Source: Asparagopsis taxiformis
Lineage: Eukaryota; Rhodophyta; Florideophyceae; Bonnemaisoniales; Bonnemaisoniaceae
Length of the DNA stretch: 64,000 nucleotides
Reading direction: 5' to 3'
Assembly (NCBI GenBank): GCA_030407315.1
Contig: JALQPE010000476.1
Location: forward strand, 89,404-153,403
Shown piece by piece: positions 1 through 11,540 of the stretch; position 1 is the stretch's first letter; each line of letters starts with the position of its first letter. The notes below the pieces were generated by a model. That model saw nothing but the letters and a program-made list of their open reading frames with translations. It searched no databases and was not told the DNA's origin. The position numbers and the translations under genes are program-made.

Positions 1-490
1 TTTGCAGGTATGACACTGCATTTGTTTGCCCATGCATTACTCGTGTAGGTGTGAATACTCCATCGGCTGTAATGAAACTTTGGCATTCTTGTGAACTAGG
101 GTCCAGTGGTAATTGCCAATACCCTTGACACAAGTCTAAAGTGGCAAAACAGGTGTCATTGGTTAGTTTCACAGTGCAAGATTCCAGGTCTGGCATTGGC
201 CAGACGAACGGAATTGTCTGTGAATTGACCGGTCTGAGATCAACCGTGAAGCGGAAGCCCTCTGGTCCTGTCTTGGGAACAACCAATGGTGCGCAAGCCC
301 ATTGACTGCTATTGTTAGGGAATATTAGTCCCAATTGTAACAGTTCATCACCTTCCGTCTAAAAATTCAGTTTGTTGTTCTGAATAGCGTCGGACTCGAA
401 CCCTAATTGGTTTTGCGTCTTCCTTTAGGAGAACCTTCATAGGAGGAAGACGTGCCGGTGGATCTGCACCAAGCTTGGTTCGAAAAATAT
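1..490 (-). pseudogene. reverse transcriptase N-terminus of gypsy element (partial)
   Basis: Minus-strand translation gives typical gypsy RT blocks: a region with REYSDIFRTKLG and PARLPPMKVLLKEDAKP before the RT, then SSQWACAPLVVPK, FRFTVDLRPVNSQT and TLDLCQGYWQLPL, the fingers/palm N-terminal motifs. The segment leaves the window before the catalytic YxDD box. Stops and frame changes near 360 and 480 show decay. Confidence 0.75.
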
Positions 491-681
491 CTGAGTATTC
501 TCGAACAAGAGCAGACATATCATTATGATACTTTCTGGTAAGCCCTCTTTTATGCAGTCTTCCAGCATCAAAGAAATTCCATCTGCCGATTCCTTGTCAT
601 TATCTACACCCACAGGTAGGCTGTGCTCCGAACCATCGTCCATAGACTTTGCATAATCTGAACTCTTGTGGATTTTAGATA

Positions 682-1386
682 CTACCACCTTGTCAACAGA
701 ATATTCAGGGCATTCATCAATGGTAGTGTATCACTACTCTGATCCGTCGGTGTAAGAAGCAATTCAGCCAGTTTTCCCTTCTCTGCCCCCGTTTCTTGGC
801 CATGAAAACTGTCTTCTATCCCATTGAAACCTATGTGTGAGAAGTCCGCATCATGATAGAGGTGCCTTACTGTAGAAAGGTGATTCTCCAAATCGAATCC
901 TATGGATTGGAGCAAGGGGCGCGAAAGTAAAACCTCATCCATATCTTCATCAAACACGAGATACTCAACATTCCGTAGCCGTAAAGGTCCTGTAAGCAAA
1001 TGGATTGTAGTAGATATACGTGCCTTACGTTTCGCAGTATACAACTTCTCTTTCCCCACCTCGTCACGTTCGTTCAGAGCAAGACCCATAGAAATTGGTT
1101 CTGCGAGCGGTAAAACATTGATAAACACACCAGCTTGATATAACTCTTCCAAATGTCTCCCAGAGAGCGAGGCATGATCTGATCCATAGTCGCCATTGAC
1201 AGTAACCAGTACCTTGTCTGCCAGTAAGGCCTTGAACCGCCCTGCCGGGATTTCTCGAGTAGAATCATTCAATCGACTAGAGCTAGTGATGGATTCGTTT
1301 AACATACTAAGCCGTCCGCTCTTGGTCTTTTTGTCTCGGTATAGCTTCAAATACCATCCTTTTCCTCCTGGGAAGTGTTTGGACAT
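682..1386 (-). pseudogene. retropepsin-like protease region of gypsy element
   Basis: The segment follows the zinc knuckle by a frameshift near 1375. It has an open stretch with a retropepsin-like layout. VTVNGDYGSDHASL stands where DSGA/DTGA normally occurs, so the catalytic Asp is followed by Tyr rather than Ser or Thr. A later LLSRPLLQSIGFDL resembles the ILGRPFL flap-end motif of gypsy proteases. The changed active-site triplet and the flanking frameshifts argue that it is inactive. Its place between gag and RT fits Ty3/gypsy. Confidence 0.6.
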
Positions 1387-2250
1387 GATCTTATATAATG
1401 TTTGCCGCTACAGGACGGATTGAGACAGTCTGGCAGTGCTTTGGATGGCGAGCAAGAGACTGAAGATACATGAGAAGCCTTCTCAGAAGTATCCTTATTC
1501 TTGTGCGTGCTGGAGTTCGGAGGTACGCAAGGAGAATTCATAGAACTCCTTACAGTGACATTATCGCGTCTTTGTGGTTTGCTTTTTTCATGCTGATGAG
1601 GTGGCGTGGACTTTATCGGGACGTACTCTTCACAAGCTACAGCACGTTTCATAACCTGCTTGTAAAAACTTCATCCAATTATCTTCCAGATCGTGTACTC
1701 CTAGTTCAAGATCTTGCTGTATCCTGGTCTTCAGGACATTGGGCTTCAGCATTTCGCATATATGTCGAATAGAGAGAGCTGGTTTGTCTTCGATCAGCCT
1801 TTCCCATTTCTTGTTCCTCAGCAAAGTTTGATAGTCGGTAAACAGAGCCTGAATTCGAAGTTCTGGATCTGGTTCATTTACATTGATCTTGACTGACGTC
1901 TTTATCGCTGACTCGAGGTCCTCTAGCGATATGGACTCTAGCTTTATTTCTTCTTTGCTCTTTAGAAATTCTTCCAGTATATCATCTGTCAATTCCTTGA
2001 ACTCGGATACACCTGGAAACGTCTCAAATGCAATTAAGGATAGCAGAAGATCACGATCGACAGATGAGATTATCGATACCGGCTTCATATTGCTCCCTGA
2101 AGAATTTGCATCTTGTATACGCAGTAGATAGTTTTTCACGGTTCCGGAGGAAGGTGTGGATGGCTTTGCGTCCAAGTTTCTTCAGCTCCGGGTGTGCAAT
2201 TGGCATGAAACTGGTTGCCCAGTAGATGACGATGTACCTTGATCGTCCAT
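1347..2250 (-). pseudogene. gag and zinc-knuckle part of gypsy element, frameshifted
   Basis: The likely start is the ATG at 2250 (MDDQGTSSS). The frame then shifts to a gag-like segment with LGRKAIHTFLRNRE, and again near 2135 to a long gag stretch that includes YLLRIQDANSSGS and SLIAFETFPG. Another shift near 1640 leads to a knuckle of the form CLNPSCSGKHYIRSC (C-x4-C-x3-H-x5-C), the usual nucleic-acid-binding end of gag. At least three indels make this a pseudogene. In an intact element it would form the virus-like particle and bind element RNA. Confidence 0.7.
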
Positions 2251-2655
2251 ACTAGAGAGCTTAAGAGAGATGAAGCTCAGATAGGCCTCACGATGATTGC
2301 TCAGAAGCTAAGTGATCACTTTGGCTAACAGTAGGGCAATAGTAAACTGCCGCTAGTGTGCTGGCTCCTTTTGTTTATTTCCCCTGCCAGTCGGATTATA
2401 TGTACATCATGACCTCCTTTCTAATCCGGATTCTTGTACCACATCAGTAGAAATTCCACTAGTGACGATGCCGCTCATCCTTTCTCTCTAAAGGTCGATG
2501 TATCGATATCGCAGTGATTCAACACAAGACTCCCGGAACGTTCACTTCTGTACTGTAATCAGTGCGTACCACTATTAATCAGTAATAATGGTAGCCGGGG
2601 AAAGTACACAATATATTGCAGACGGTGATACGTACTGTCTTCGCGTGCGTGCACC
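2251..2655. other. spacer between gypsy gag and acyltransferase copy 1
   Basis: No gene is seen. This should contain the 5' LTR and leader of the gypsy element, but I could not define TG...CA ends or a tRNA primer site. Confidence 0.4.
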
Positions 2656-2658
2656 AGG

Positions 2659-3657
2659 ACGATAGCGCTGATTGGTCATGGAGACTATGTATGCTTTGTT
2701 GGTCCGCATTCCATCTGCGACGGGGTCAGTCTAGATGTGATAGGGGGTGATATGGTACGTGCATTGAACGGCCAAGATGTGACCGATTTCCTGCCAATTG
2801 TGCAGCCAGCAGAGCCGATGATTGGCAATGTGAGCATAGTGACTCGTATCAAGATGATTTTCAAATTGCTGCAGGCGTCGGGTACCGTTCAAACTTTGGG
2901 TTTGGATTCAAGCAACTGGTCGCATGATTGGCGAGCACGAAAATATATTGGCAAGACGCTGAACGTGACGCTGGAGGACATATCGCCGTTCTTCGCCGCG
3001 TGCAGGGAGCAGAAGGTGTCGTTGACAAGCGGTATCATTTCAACGTTGTATGAAGTGCTAGGAAAGCGACCAGGATTGACTGTGGCCAAGGAGAAGGTTT
3101 CTGCAAATGTTTTCATGGACTTTCGAAGAAGAGCTGAAAACACGTCAGTGATGCCACGAGATCAAATTGGAGCTTACTTTGGCTCTTGTAAAGTATACGA
3201 AGACGGCGCTGCGGGGGAATGGGCGGAAAGGGCTAAACGTGTACATATGACCATTCATTCAGTTTCTCACAAGTCTTTCTTTCATAGGAGATGCACTGCA
3301 GGGAGAGATGGCGATCAAAATAGGCCGAGCGTTTTGCGAAAACTTAACAATGGCAAGATGATGGGTCGAGCGTACCCAATTGGAGTGTCCAACATTGGGC
3401 GGTGCACGAGAATTGAGAAGGCAAATGAAGAATGTCAACGCTTGGCAGGTGATGGTACGAACATAACCCAGATAGAATGGATGAGATTTGATCATTCCCA
3501 CTCGTCGTTTGGTCCGTACATAAATGTTACGGCAGCAACCGTTGGACAGAACATGACAGTGCACCTTGGTGCTTGTGAACCGTTCTTGTCACAGCAAGTT
3601 TTGGATGAGATATTGGAAAGCCTCTCAGAGCAGCTATGTCGCGTTTGTGATAATTGA
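2659..3657 (+). pseudogene. condensation-domain-like acyltransferase, copy 1 (5'-truncated)
   Basis: Homology to copies 2 and 3 begins abruptly near 2657 (GGACGATAGCGCTGATTGG) and runs to the stop at 3657. The first ~135 residues found in the other copies are missing. The reading frame is open from 2629, but no ATG occurs before 2752, which lies after the active-site motif. It keeps GPHSICDGVS, a match to the HHxxxDG motif of CoA-dependent acyltransferases and NRPS condensation domains, with Pro in place of the first His. The rest of the domain is intact, with ITSTLYEVL-like and SNIGRCTRIE-like blocks shared with the other copies. It is best read as a truncated paralogue, unless a distant 5' exon exists. 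Substrate unknown. Confidence 0.6.
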
Positions 3658-5392
3658 TCCGGCATCGAAGATTGGGTTTTGAAGTTACATTATCTACCTG
3701 ATAGTTCCTACCAATTCCAAAAATATTGTCCGTAAATGGTGAATCGGCGTGCGTGTGAACTGCCGTACGTTGAAAATTTGTACCGTGACACGTGTTCATG
3801 GAGTCCCCCTGCACTCATTCATCCCCGAATTTTTCATGATAGCGATTGGCGTCATTACCTCATGAAGTAGTCTTGCCGGCACCACCGACCTTGTTAGTGA
3901 TGGCAAGTTATCAACACTCATGTGCACATCATAACTAGCCTTGCTCACCACAAGATTGTCGAGATATATTCAAGTTACATCAGCACCCATAATATGTACA
4001 CCGGGTAAGTGGTCTAGTGGTTCTACCGCTTCGACAATAACATCTCGGTATCATGGCTGTCTCTGCAAGATCACGAAAAGTTGCATCTTGCAAACATGTT
4101 TCTTTTCAGACTTGTCCACACTACAGACAAAAACCAGATGAACAAGACTAGGCAATGGAAATTAGTTTGTCTCCAGAATGCTCGAGAACTATCTCACCCA
4201 CACGAAGATGCCGAGCTCCGTGCAACAATTCCACCCTGCAGACCGCAGCTTTCGTGCCTCAAGCTACCGAGCCGTCCACGCGACCGAGCCGTCGAAAAAT
4301 GATTACACCATGACTTTCGAGTCAGCTGCTTACTCTATCCGACCCGAGCACCTGAGTGGTGATTACTGCAAAGCTTGGTTACAAAGAAATGATCCCGTCG
4401 TGGCCTGAGAACACCATGAGCGCCGACATTTCAGCACGGAGAGTATACGCTAGCGGTCGAGAATGGCACGTTACGCATTCGCAGGCAGAATGATTACATG
4501 TCGCTCTCGATGCAAATGAGACACACTAGGGACGAGACCGTTGCCAATCTCCCCAATGGTGAGAAACGCAGGTTCTGAGACGGCAATTAGGCCGACGCTT
4601 ACAGAACAACTCGGATTGTCGCACTTGCAATTGATCAATGGACGGTCACACTGCACATTGAAAGGTGCACATTCTCAGCTCTGTCTTGCACACAGCGACA
4701 CCGGAAGCGGTCGACAAGTCCTCTGGCAGGTCAAGGAGCGGTGGATTGAATGGCTGTGAGTCGCACGGTGCATAGCTTCAGATCCAAGTATCTGCATTTT
4801 CTGCATCGCACTGCACGCGCCGCTTACCGTAGCAACTTGTAGGTATGACACGTATCCAAGTGGCGTAAAAATGACTGCGTGCTTCACGCCGTTCCACAGA
4901 GATTTTACACGTGGCGGATAAAAACTCTCCATGCAACGGGCAGGCGTGACGCACAGACGTGTGCCACGGACCCAATCAGCGCGTGTCATCATTAGCCAAG
5001 TGGTATAAACGGGGCCACTACACTTCCTGAGCAGACACATCCCTACTGACATAAACAAGCTGTCCTGGATCAACCGATGATGTGTCCAGCTGGAACATTC
5101 TCCCACACGAATCACAGAAATTCTTTGGTCTCGTATGCGATTCAACCATGGGCGTCGACCAGTAAGGTTTTTAGACTTACAATGTAGACGAATATAGTTC
5201 AATCTCAACGTGCCAAGTTAAGGGTTCTTCTATACCACATAAGGAGGCATGCGTGCAGCACGCAGCGTGGCGCAGTCTGACCGAATCAGTGGTTGTAGTC
5301 TCACTTGAAAGCTTCTTCAGCTTGTAACAAATCGCGCTCTATACACCCCCTGCTCCATGTGACCTCACATCCCGTTGCACCCACGCATCACA
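3658..5392. other. gene-free spacer between acyltransferase copies 1 and 2
   Basis: No supportable gene. Open stretches on both strands (for example minus 4675-5208) lack an early ATG and recognisable composition. The immediate upstream region of copy 2 ends in a short C/A-rich leader. Confidence 0.5.
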
Positions 5393-6809
5393 ATGGTGAA
5401 CCATTCACCGAAAAATGCTATTCGTCCGCTTGGAAGTTTCGAGCGCTTCTTTGAAGCCGCACATGATCTCTTCGGCTCCCTTCGTGTCGCCGGTGTGTAC
5501 AAATTGACACAACCCACTACTCTGGAAAACATTCGCCACGCCGCAACTTATCTTCGTGCACGCCATCAAATCCTCCAGTGCTCTGTCTCTTTCAACTGGG
5601 ATACCAAGCGGCCCATTATATCAAGGCGGACCATCTCGCACTCCATGTCGATCACCACGCAGATGAACGTACGACGAATGAGTATGTCCAGCAATTGGTC
5701 GATGGTGACTTCGCACCGGGTGCCCCGGATGAAGAGAGGCGACGGGCTTGGCGCGCACGATGTGAGAAGTATCTACCCTGGACGATAGCGCTGATTGGTC
5801 GAGGAGACCAAGTATGCTTTGTTGGTCCGCATTCCATCTGCGATGGGATCAGTTTAGACGTGATAGGGGGTGATGTGGTACGTGCATTGAACGGCCAGGA
5901 TGCGACAGATTTCCTACCGATAGCGCAGCCAGTGGAGCCGATGTTCGGTAACGTGAACAAATGGGCGTATGTAAAGACGTTTCTCAAAATGATCACGCAC
6001 CCAAACACCGTGGAAACGATGGGGCTGGATACACGCAAACTACCGCGTGACTGGCGTGCACGAAAATCCATTGGCAAGACGCTGAACGTGACGCTGGAGG
6101 ACATAGCGCCGTTCTTCGCCGCGTGCAGGGAGCAGAAGGTGTCGTTGACAAGCGGTATCATTTCAACGTTGTATGAAGTACTAGGTAAGCGCCCGGGGCT
6201 GACTGTGGGCACGGAGCAAGTTGCAGTAAATGTCGCTATGGACTGTCGAAGAAGAGTTGACGACACGTCTATGATATCGCTAGACCAAGTTGGGGCGTAT
6301 GCAGGCTCGTGCAAAGTACTGGAAGACGGCGCGGCGGGCGACTGGGCGCCCAGGGCAAGCGTGTGCACAGAGCCGTCCATTCTGCGAATAACTGGGCCTC
6401 TTTTGCGGAGCTGGGGTTGCAGGCGGGGATGGGGAGCAAGGTCGGGCGGATGTTTTTCGAGAAGTTTGTGAACGGCAAGCCGATGGGGCGGCTGTTTGCA
6501 GTTGGAGTGTCGAATATTGGGGAATGCACGAGGATTGAGAGCGCGAATGAGGAATGCCAACGCGTGGCGAGTGAGGGGGCACAGGTCGTTCAGATAGAGA
6601 GGATGAGGTTTGATAATTCTCAAGTGGCTTTCGGTGGGTTTATTAATATTTGTATCGCGACGGTCGGTCAGAACGTTGCGGTGCATATCGCTTCATGCGA
6701 GCCGTTCTTTTCGCAACAGGTTTTGAATGAGATTCTGGACGGCCTCGAGGAGGGGATCTGTCGCGTCGCGGATAAGGCGTCGCAAGGCGTCGCGTTGGTT
6801 GAGGCGTGA
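5393..6809 (+). pseudogene. condensation-domain-like acyltransferase, copy 2 (two 1-bp deletions)
   Basis: The ATG at 5393 starts a protein that aligns end to end with copy 3. It keeps GPHSICDGIS near residue 147, where the second His and the DG of HHxxxDG remain and the first His is Pro. Known families with this motif transfer acyl groups from CoA or carrier proteins to an alcohol or amine. The frame shifts twice. At about 5602 a run that is AAAGCG in copy 3 is AAGCG here. At about 6356 the codon pair GCT-AAA of copy 1 corresponds to GC-AAG. Both are single-A losses before a CG, so sequencing or assembly error is possible. The last frame ends at 6809. If the indels are real, the gene is dead; otherwise it would be about 473 aa. 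Confidence 0.65.
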
Positions 6810-7479
6810 GTTTTTTAAACGGAAGGTTGTAACTGGTTTTGGAACATCGCTAGCGGATTTTTGTTTGCGGTAGACAGTTGTGCGTGTAGGTGTTGTATCA
6901 TGATATTTGTTTTTTGGAATGTAGACGGATAAACGTGTGCATTGTATGTCTAAGCTAATTCAGTTCCCTCAAACGCATTATCTCGTCTCTATTTGTCGAT
7001 ACCGGTCGTCTTCGTTACCGCATTAAATGGAACAATCTCACCGATAAAACAAACCTGAATGCTCAAATGCGGTCACTGCAAAATTTTGTTGAAACAGGAT
7101 TATCACCTGGCACTCATTGCCCTGTGAGAGGCAACCAAATTTACGAGAATGATGCCGAGGAGAAGCTAGGTCCCCATTCAAAAGCTGACTCATTGTACTG
7201 TCATTGACGGTGTGCACAATATATGTTGGAGAGGACATCATTGGGAATCTCCCGTTCAGTGACGAAGTAACGGTTCCATTTCCGCGACAAACCAGCATTT
7301 CCGACAGAGACGACATTCGACCAACAAATTCCAAGCAAATCAAAATCTGAAGCGATACTGCGACCTCAATGAAATGTCTGTGCACTGAGGACTATGCCAA
7401 TCAATGCGAGTGAATATTTGTGGCATGAAACACCACACCCGCACAACGGCTGAAACAGCTACGCCACACATGTCCGCTA
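6810..7479. other. spacer between acyltransferase copies 2 and 3
   Basis: AT-rich, with no gene supported on either strand. The minus-strand open stretch 7038-7385 has no recognisable features. Confidence 0.5.
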
Positions 7480-8877
7480 ATGTGGCAACCCGCTCCCCCC
7501 AACTCGATTCGCGCAATAGGAGGCATCGAATCCTTCCTGGAAGCCACACACGAGCTCTTCGGCTCCCTTCGTGTCGTCGGTGTGTACAAATTGACACAAC
7601 CCACTACTCTGGAAAACATTCGCCACGCCGCAACTTATCTCCGTGCACGCCATCAAATCCTCCTGTGCTCTGTCTCTTTCAACTGGGATACCAAAGCGGC
7701 CCATTATATCAAGGCGGACCATCTCGCACTCCATGTCCACCACCATGCAGATGAGCGTACTATGGACGAGTACATACGACAATTGATCGATGGCGACTTT
7801 GCACCAGATGTCCCAGACAAAGAGAGGCAACGCGCCTGGCATGCGCGCTGTGAGAAGTACCTGCCCTGGACGATAGCGCTGATTGGTCGTGAAGACTATG
7901 TATGCTTTGTTGGTCCGCATTCCATCTGCGATGAGATCAATTTAGACGTGATAGGGGGTGATATGGTACGTGCATTGAACGGTCAGGATGTGACAGATTT
8001 CCTGCCAATTGTGCAGCCAGTGGAGCCGATGTTTGGCAATGCGAGTATATGGAGTCGAATAAAGATGTGGTTCAAACTTAGATTACAACCGAGCACTGCG
8101 AATAAGTTTGGATTGGATTCATGCGACTGGTTGCATGACTGGCGTGCACGAAAGTCCATCCATTGACAAGACGCTGAACGTGACGCCGGAGGACATTGGG
8201 CCGTTCTTCGCCGCGTGCAGGGCGCAGAATGTGTTGTTGACAAGCGGCGTTATTTCAACGATTTACGAGGGGCTTGACCAGCGACCGGAGCTGACAATAG
8301 CGAAGAAAGAAATCGCCATGTATATACCGATGGACGGTCGAAGACGAGTGGAAAACGCTTCGATAATACCACGCGATCAAATCGGGGCTTACAATGGCAC
8401 CTGTACCATATCGGAAAGCGGCAACGACGGACAAGGACAATTGGCATCAAGAGCGCAACGGATACACGGGGGCATTCACGGCACGCGCAACGAAATGGCG
8501 TACATAAAAAACACACTGCAGGCGGGAATGGTTAACAAGATGGGCGCAAAGTTGTACAACAATTTTGAAACAGCAAGCAGTTCGGGCGACTTTCTTCGCT
8601 TGCATTGTCGAATATCGGACGCTGTATGAGAATTGAACGCGTGAATGAGGAATGTTTCTGCGAGGCGACGAATGGTTGCTATGCAATTCGGATCCAGCGA
8701 TTGTATTTCGAGGTTGCGCATCGGTCTGTTGGCGCGTATTTGAATGTTTGCATGGCGACTGTTGGATGCAATGTGACGATACGGATCGCGTCATGTGAGC
8801 CGTTCTTTCCGAAGCATGACTTCAACCAAATTGTAGATGCCATCCTGACGCGTTTGTGTCGCGCACCGGGGATGTAG
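7480..8877 (+). pseudogene. condensation-domain-like acyltransferase, copy 3 (frameshifted)
   Basis: The ATG at 7480 opens a frame whose N-terminal 140 residues match copy 2 closely (LFGSLRVVGVYKLTQPTT). The active-site motif is GPHSICDEIN: the Gly of DG is Glu here, a further sign of decay. At about 8157 a 4-bp duplication (CCATCCAT for CCAT) shifts the frame. A second indel near 8600 is needed to reach the C-terminal block (SNIGRCMRIERVNEEC) that ends at 8877. The gene lies downstream of copy 2 in the same orientation, consistent with tandem duplication. Confidence 0.65.
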
Positions 8878-9104
8878 CAACGCTGCTGCGATGAATACTC
8901 CCGTTTTCGAAAGACTCGGATTCACAGATGGACATTAATAATCGGAATATTCGATATGACCAACGATGGTCATTTTGGTGTGGGTTGCAATTTCTGGTCG
9001 AAATTTACAACGATGAACCTCACGCGTCGAACACGTGTGAAACAAGGCGTGATCAGTGGTCACAAAGTACTATTAATGTTGTGATCCGAAGCGAAAAAAA
9101 ACAA
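8878..9104. other. short spacer before tRNA-Val
   Basis: No gene. It contains the T-run terminator of the tRNA on the minus strand. Confidence 0.5.
9094..9101 (-). terminator. Pol III T-run terminator of tRNA-Val(AAC)
   Basis: Eight A on the plus strand, so T8 on the minus strand, three bases past the tRNA 3' end. This is the usual Pol III stop signal. Confidence 0.75.
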
Positions 9105-9178
9105 TACTCTTGAGGAGGGTCGAACTCCTGACCTCCAGCATGTTAGGCTGGCGCTCTAACCAACTGAGCTACAAGAGC
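9105..9178 (-). tRNA. tRNA-Val (anticodon AAC)
   Basis: The minus strand folds into a full cloverleaf: acceptor GCTCTTG/CAAGAGT, D stem GCTC/GAGC, anticodon stem CCAGC/GCTGG with loop CTAACAT, T stem AGGAG/CTCCT with TTCGACC loop, discriminator A. Anticodon AAC reads GUU, and GUC after A-to-I editing. An A box (TAGCTCAGTTGG) and a B box (AGTTCGACCCT) are present. There is no intron and no encoded CCA, as expected for a eukaryotic nuclear gene. Confidence 0.95.
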
Positions 9179-9890
9179 TCGCGTGCCCTCCGGCAGGTCC
9201 GAAAAGAACAAAAATCGTCCGGAACACCAAGATGGTAGCCGTAGAAGAAGTTTACCGCATGCTCGAAAAGAGCCACCTTTTCCATCGCAGGCAACAGCGG
9301 AAATAACTAGAGACATAGGAGCAGTGGTCCCGCATAGTAAAGGGAGAGGACAACACTAGGTATGTCCCACTAAAGAAATAGTGGCAACATTGCACAAAAG
9401 CCTACAGAGGACACTGCACCTGTCAAAACCTAACCCACATTTTCCCAATCGGCAGCGTAACAAGGCTTGTATCCAATGACGAACTCGATACTTGGTTTTT
9501 GTTAACTCAAAACTTGTCCTCTGTATTCAACAAAATTCTTGAACGGGATTCAATGTAATACCATCAACCGAACGCCAGACTTTGATATATTCAACCATTG
9601 GCTAGCAAGAGCACCTCAACGCGGTCTTGATGATCTCTGCACATCAGCTCTGGTAGCGCCGACTTCAAACGGAAGGCAGTCATGGCGCGACGGACATGAT
9701 TCCATTCACGCTCATCGGGGCAGCCTGCTCACATATTCTTCGATATGTAGGGCCCAAAAATTACGTGTTTGGACAAACCGCAAAGGGTGAAATGAAGATC
9801 TACCTCTTTGACCGTTTTCGTCCGCTGAGAGATGGCAAGCTGGAATGTGGTTTGTGAGCTGGTCCAAAAAAAAATTACCTGCAGTTGAAG
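9179..9890. other. spacer between the two tRNA-Val genes
   Basis: No gene supported. It includes the T9 terminator of the second tRNA at 9866-9874. Confidence 0.5.
9866..9874 (-). terminator. Pol III T-run terminator of tRNA-Val(UAC)
   Basis: Nine A on the plus strand (T9 on minus), 16 bases past the 3' end of the tRNA. Confidence 0.65.
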
Positions 9891-9964
9891 TACTCTCGTG
9901 GAGGGTCGAACTCCAGACCCCCAGTGTGTAAGACTGATGCTCTAACCAACTGAGCTACAAGAGC
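9891..9964 (-). tRNA. tRNA-Val (anticodon UAC)
   Basis: Minus-strand cloverleaf: acceptor GCTCTTG/CGAGAGT, D stem GCTC/GAGC, anticodon stem TCAGT/ACTGG with loop CTTACAC, T stem TGGAG/CTCCA, discriminator A. Anticodon TAC reads GUA. The first ~27 bases are identical to the neighbouring tRNA-Val(AAC), so the two isoacceptor genes probably arose by duplication. No intron. Confidence 0.95.
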
Positions 9965-11111
9965 TTGCTGCTTACCCGAACGCGGCATACTGTAGTATTA
10001 AAACTAAAATCTTTGAAATAATCTCGCATGGAACCTGGAAGGTGCACCCGTTGCTAGATGAACTAGAACATGAGGGGGAAATTAAACAACAGATCACATG
10101 TAGTATGGTGAGAAATGAGGTTGAGCAGACACTTCATATCACACCTTGCAGGTTCACGTGGTACGAGTAATATCCAGGTTGTTTCATCAGATTGCTTTTC
10201 CACCTAGTCAAATTATCTCGATATATCGCACTCCTTGTCATCCCGACCTCAACCTACAGGCGAAAGACCATTTGTCTTTATAGGAAAACAGCTATTTGAA
10301 ATTATCTACTTTGGCACCGTCCAATTTGTATATCCATCGTTCGACATGAAAACTAGTCTCGATATATCAGCCTGATATTCCAGAGAGTACAAGATACATA
10401 TAGATATATGCGCGCAAGTGATATGTTTTGTAGATAAACACTGTTTTTTGCGTAAGGCAGAGGTTCCTGCTGGCATGATGCAACGATGCAAGAGTCAACA
10501 TTGTTCAGGAAACAGTTTTCAACTTCACCTAACGTAGTCCAGTCTCAAAAAATCAAGCATCTCTTCTCATTAAGTTGTTTCAAACTTGTTTTGACTTTTG
10601 GTGGTTGGCCTAAACTTCCGTAGGAGGGCAGCCTTATGTTCATGGCTTCATTGAAGGCCACTTGTCGGGAGTGTAGTTATGGTAGCAAATGACATACTTC
10701 GAAGGATGCAAGTGGATGACAGATTTGTAATACTCTTCGCCAGCATAGTACCGTATCATATCCACTGAAAGAATGTACCTGCCTATGAATACCTTGTTCG
10801 GTTGCAGTTTGAACGTATTATGATCACTATGAAACGTTAGGAACATGTAATGGTCAGAGACGTGCAGGATTCTATGAAGCGGAGAGGTACTTTATTCCGT
10901 GACTTAAGTTACCCAATTATAAGCTGGACCGATGGGGAGACAGATTAACTAGAAGAAAAGACAACAACTAATCACTACATGTTCACAACAACAGATGAAG
11001 AACGAAAGAAGCTCTCAAAGACAACAATGCCATGCTCTCGAAATACCAATTTTGAGCAGTATGGTCTGGAATAACACCAGTCCATACACACTATAAGAGA
11101 GACTGGTAGGC
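9965..11111. other. gene-free AT-rich stretch
   Basis: Short open stretches only, with no motif or coding bias that I can support. Confidence 0.5.
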
Positions 11112-11540
11112 TCATGCACCAACACAAGAAGCAGCAACAGCCATGCCACACACTCTAGCGGCAGCATCAGTGGGCTGTGTGTCACAGTTTCTGGCATTGT
11201 TGGAGAAACAGCTGAAGACCGAATCGCGCAATACGATGGTATGTCCTGCCGGGGCACAGTTTGATCGAACGGGCTGGCGGATAATGAACCTACGACAAGC
11301 ATTGATCTCAACAGTGAACGAGAAGAAGGTGGAGCCGGGACCACAGGAATCAATACTGATGCTGAGGAATGAGACAAGGGTAGGAAGGCATACTCGTTGT
11401 TTGACGCCTGGTTTGAGGTCTTCTACTTGACTTTGCTCTTCCATCTTCACAGACAGCGGTGCGGCGGAGGCATTTGCTTGAGTGGAGGCGGATAGGACGA
11501 GAAGGAGGAACAGGGCGGCAAAATGAGTGATCTGGTTCAT
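11112..11540 (-). CDS. small secreted 8-cysteine protein, unknown function
   Basis: The ATG at 11540 gives 142 aa. The N-terminus MNQITHFAALFLLLVLSAS is a clear signal peptide, with likely cleavage after ASA near residue 26. The mature part contains eight cysteines, enough for four disulfides, spaced through the whole chain and ending in CVGA. No family is recognised. A 142-aa secreted Cys-rich protein could be structural, a protease inhibitor or a lineage-specific cell-wall protein; the sequence does not decide. The reading frame is intact and has no close neighbour. Confidence 0.55.
   Translation of the reverse strand: MNQITHFAALFLLLVLSASTQANASAAPLSVKMEEQSQVEDLKPGVKQRVCLPTLVSFLSISIDSCGPGSTFFSFTVEINACRRFIIRQPVRSNCAPAGHTIVLRDSVFSCFSNNARNCDTQPTDAAARVCGMAVAASCVGA

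Larger units (their letters stand above)
1..2250 (-). mobile_element. Ty3/gypsy LTR retrotransposon remnant (gag to start of RT)
   Basis: Minus-strand reading gives, in order from 2250 down to 1, a gag-like region, a CCHC-like zinc knuckle, an aspartic-protease-like region and the N-terminal part of a reverse transcriptase that leaves the window at base 1. This gag-PR-RT order is that of Ty3/gypsy. The frame changes at about 2135, 1640, 1375, 690 and 480, so the copy cannot make a polyprotein. I found no convincing LTR or primer-binding site in 2251-2620. Confidence 0.8.

Noticed and set aside
4010..4060. tRNA-like A-box GTGGTCTAGTGGTT
   Set aside because: No acceptor stem, anticodon stem or B-box at the right distance.
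4675..5208. 177-codon minus-strand open frame
   Set aside because: Begins at TTG, lacks an early ATG, and has no domain or composition signal.
5652..6686. 344-codon antisense open frame over acyltransferase copy 2
   Set aside because: Exact antisense of a conserved domain; homologous antisense in copies 1 and 3 is not conserved as protein.
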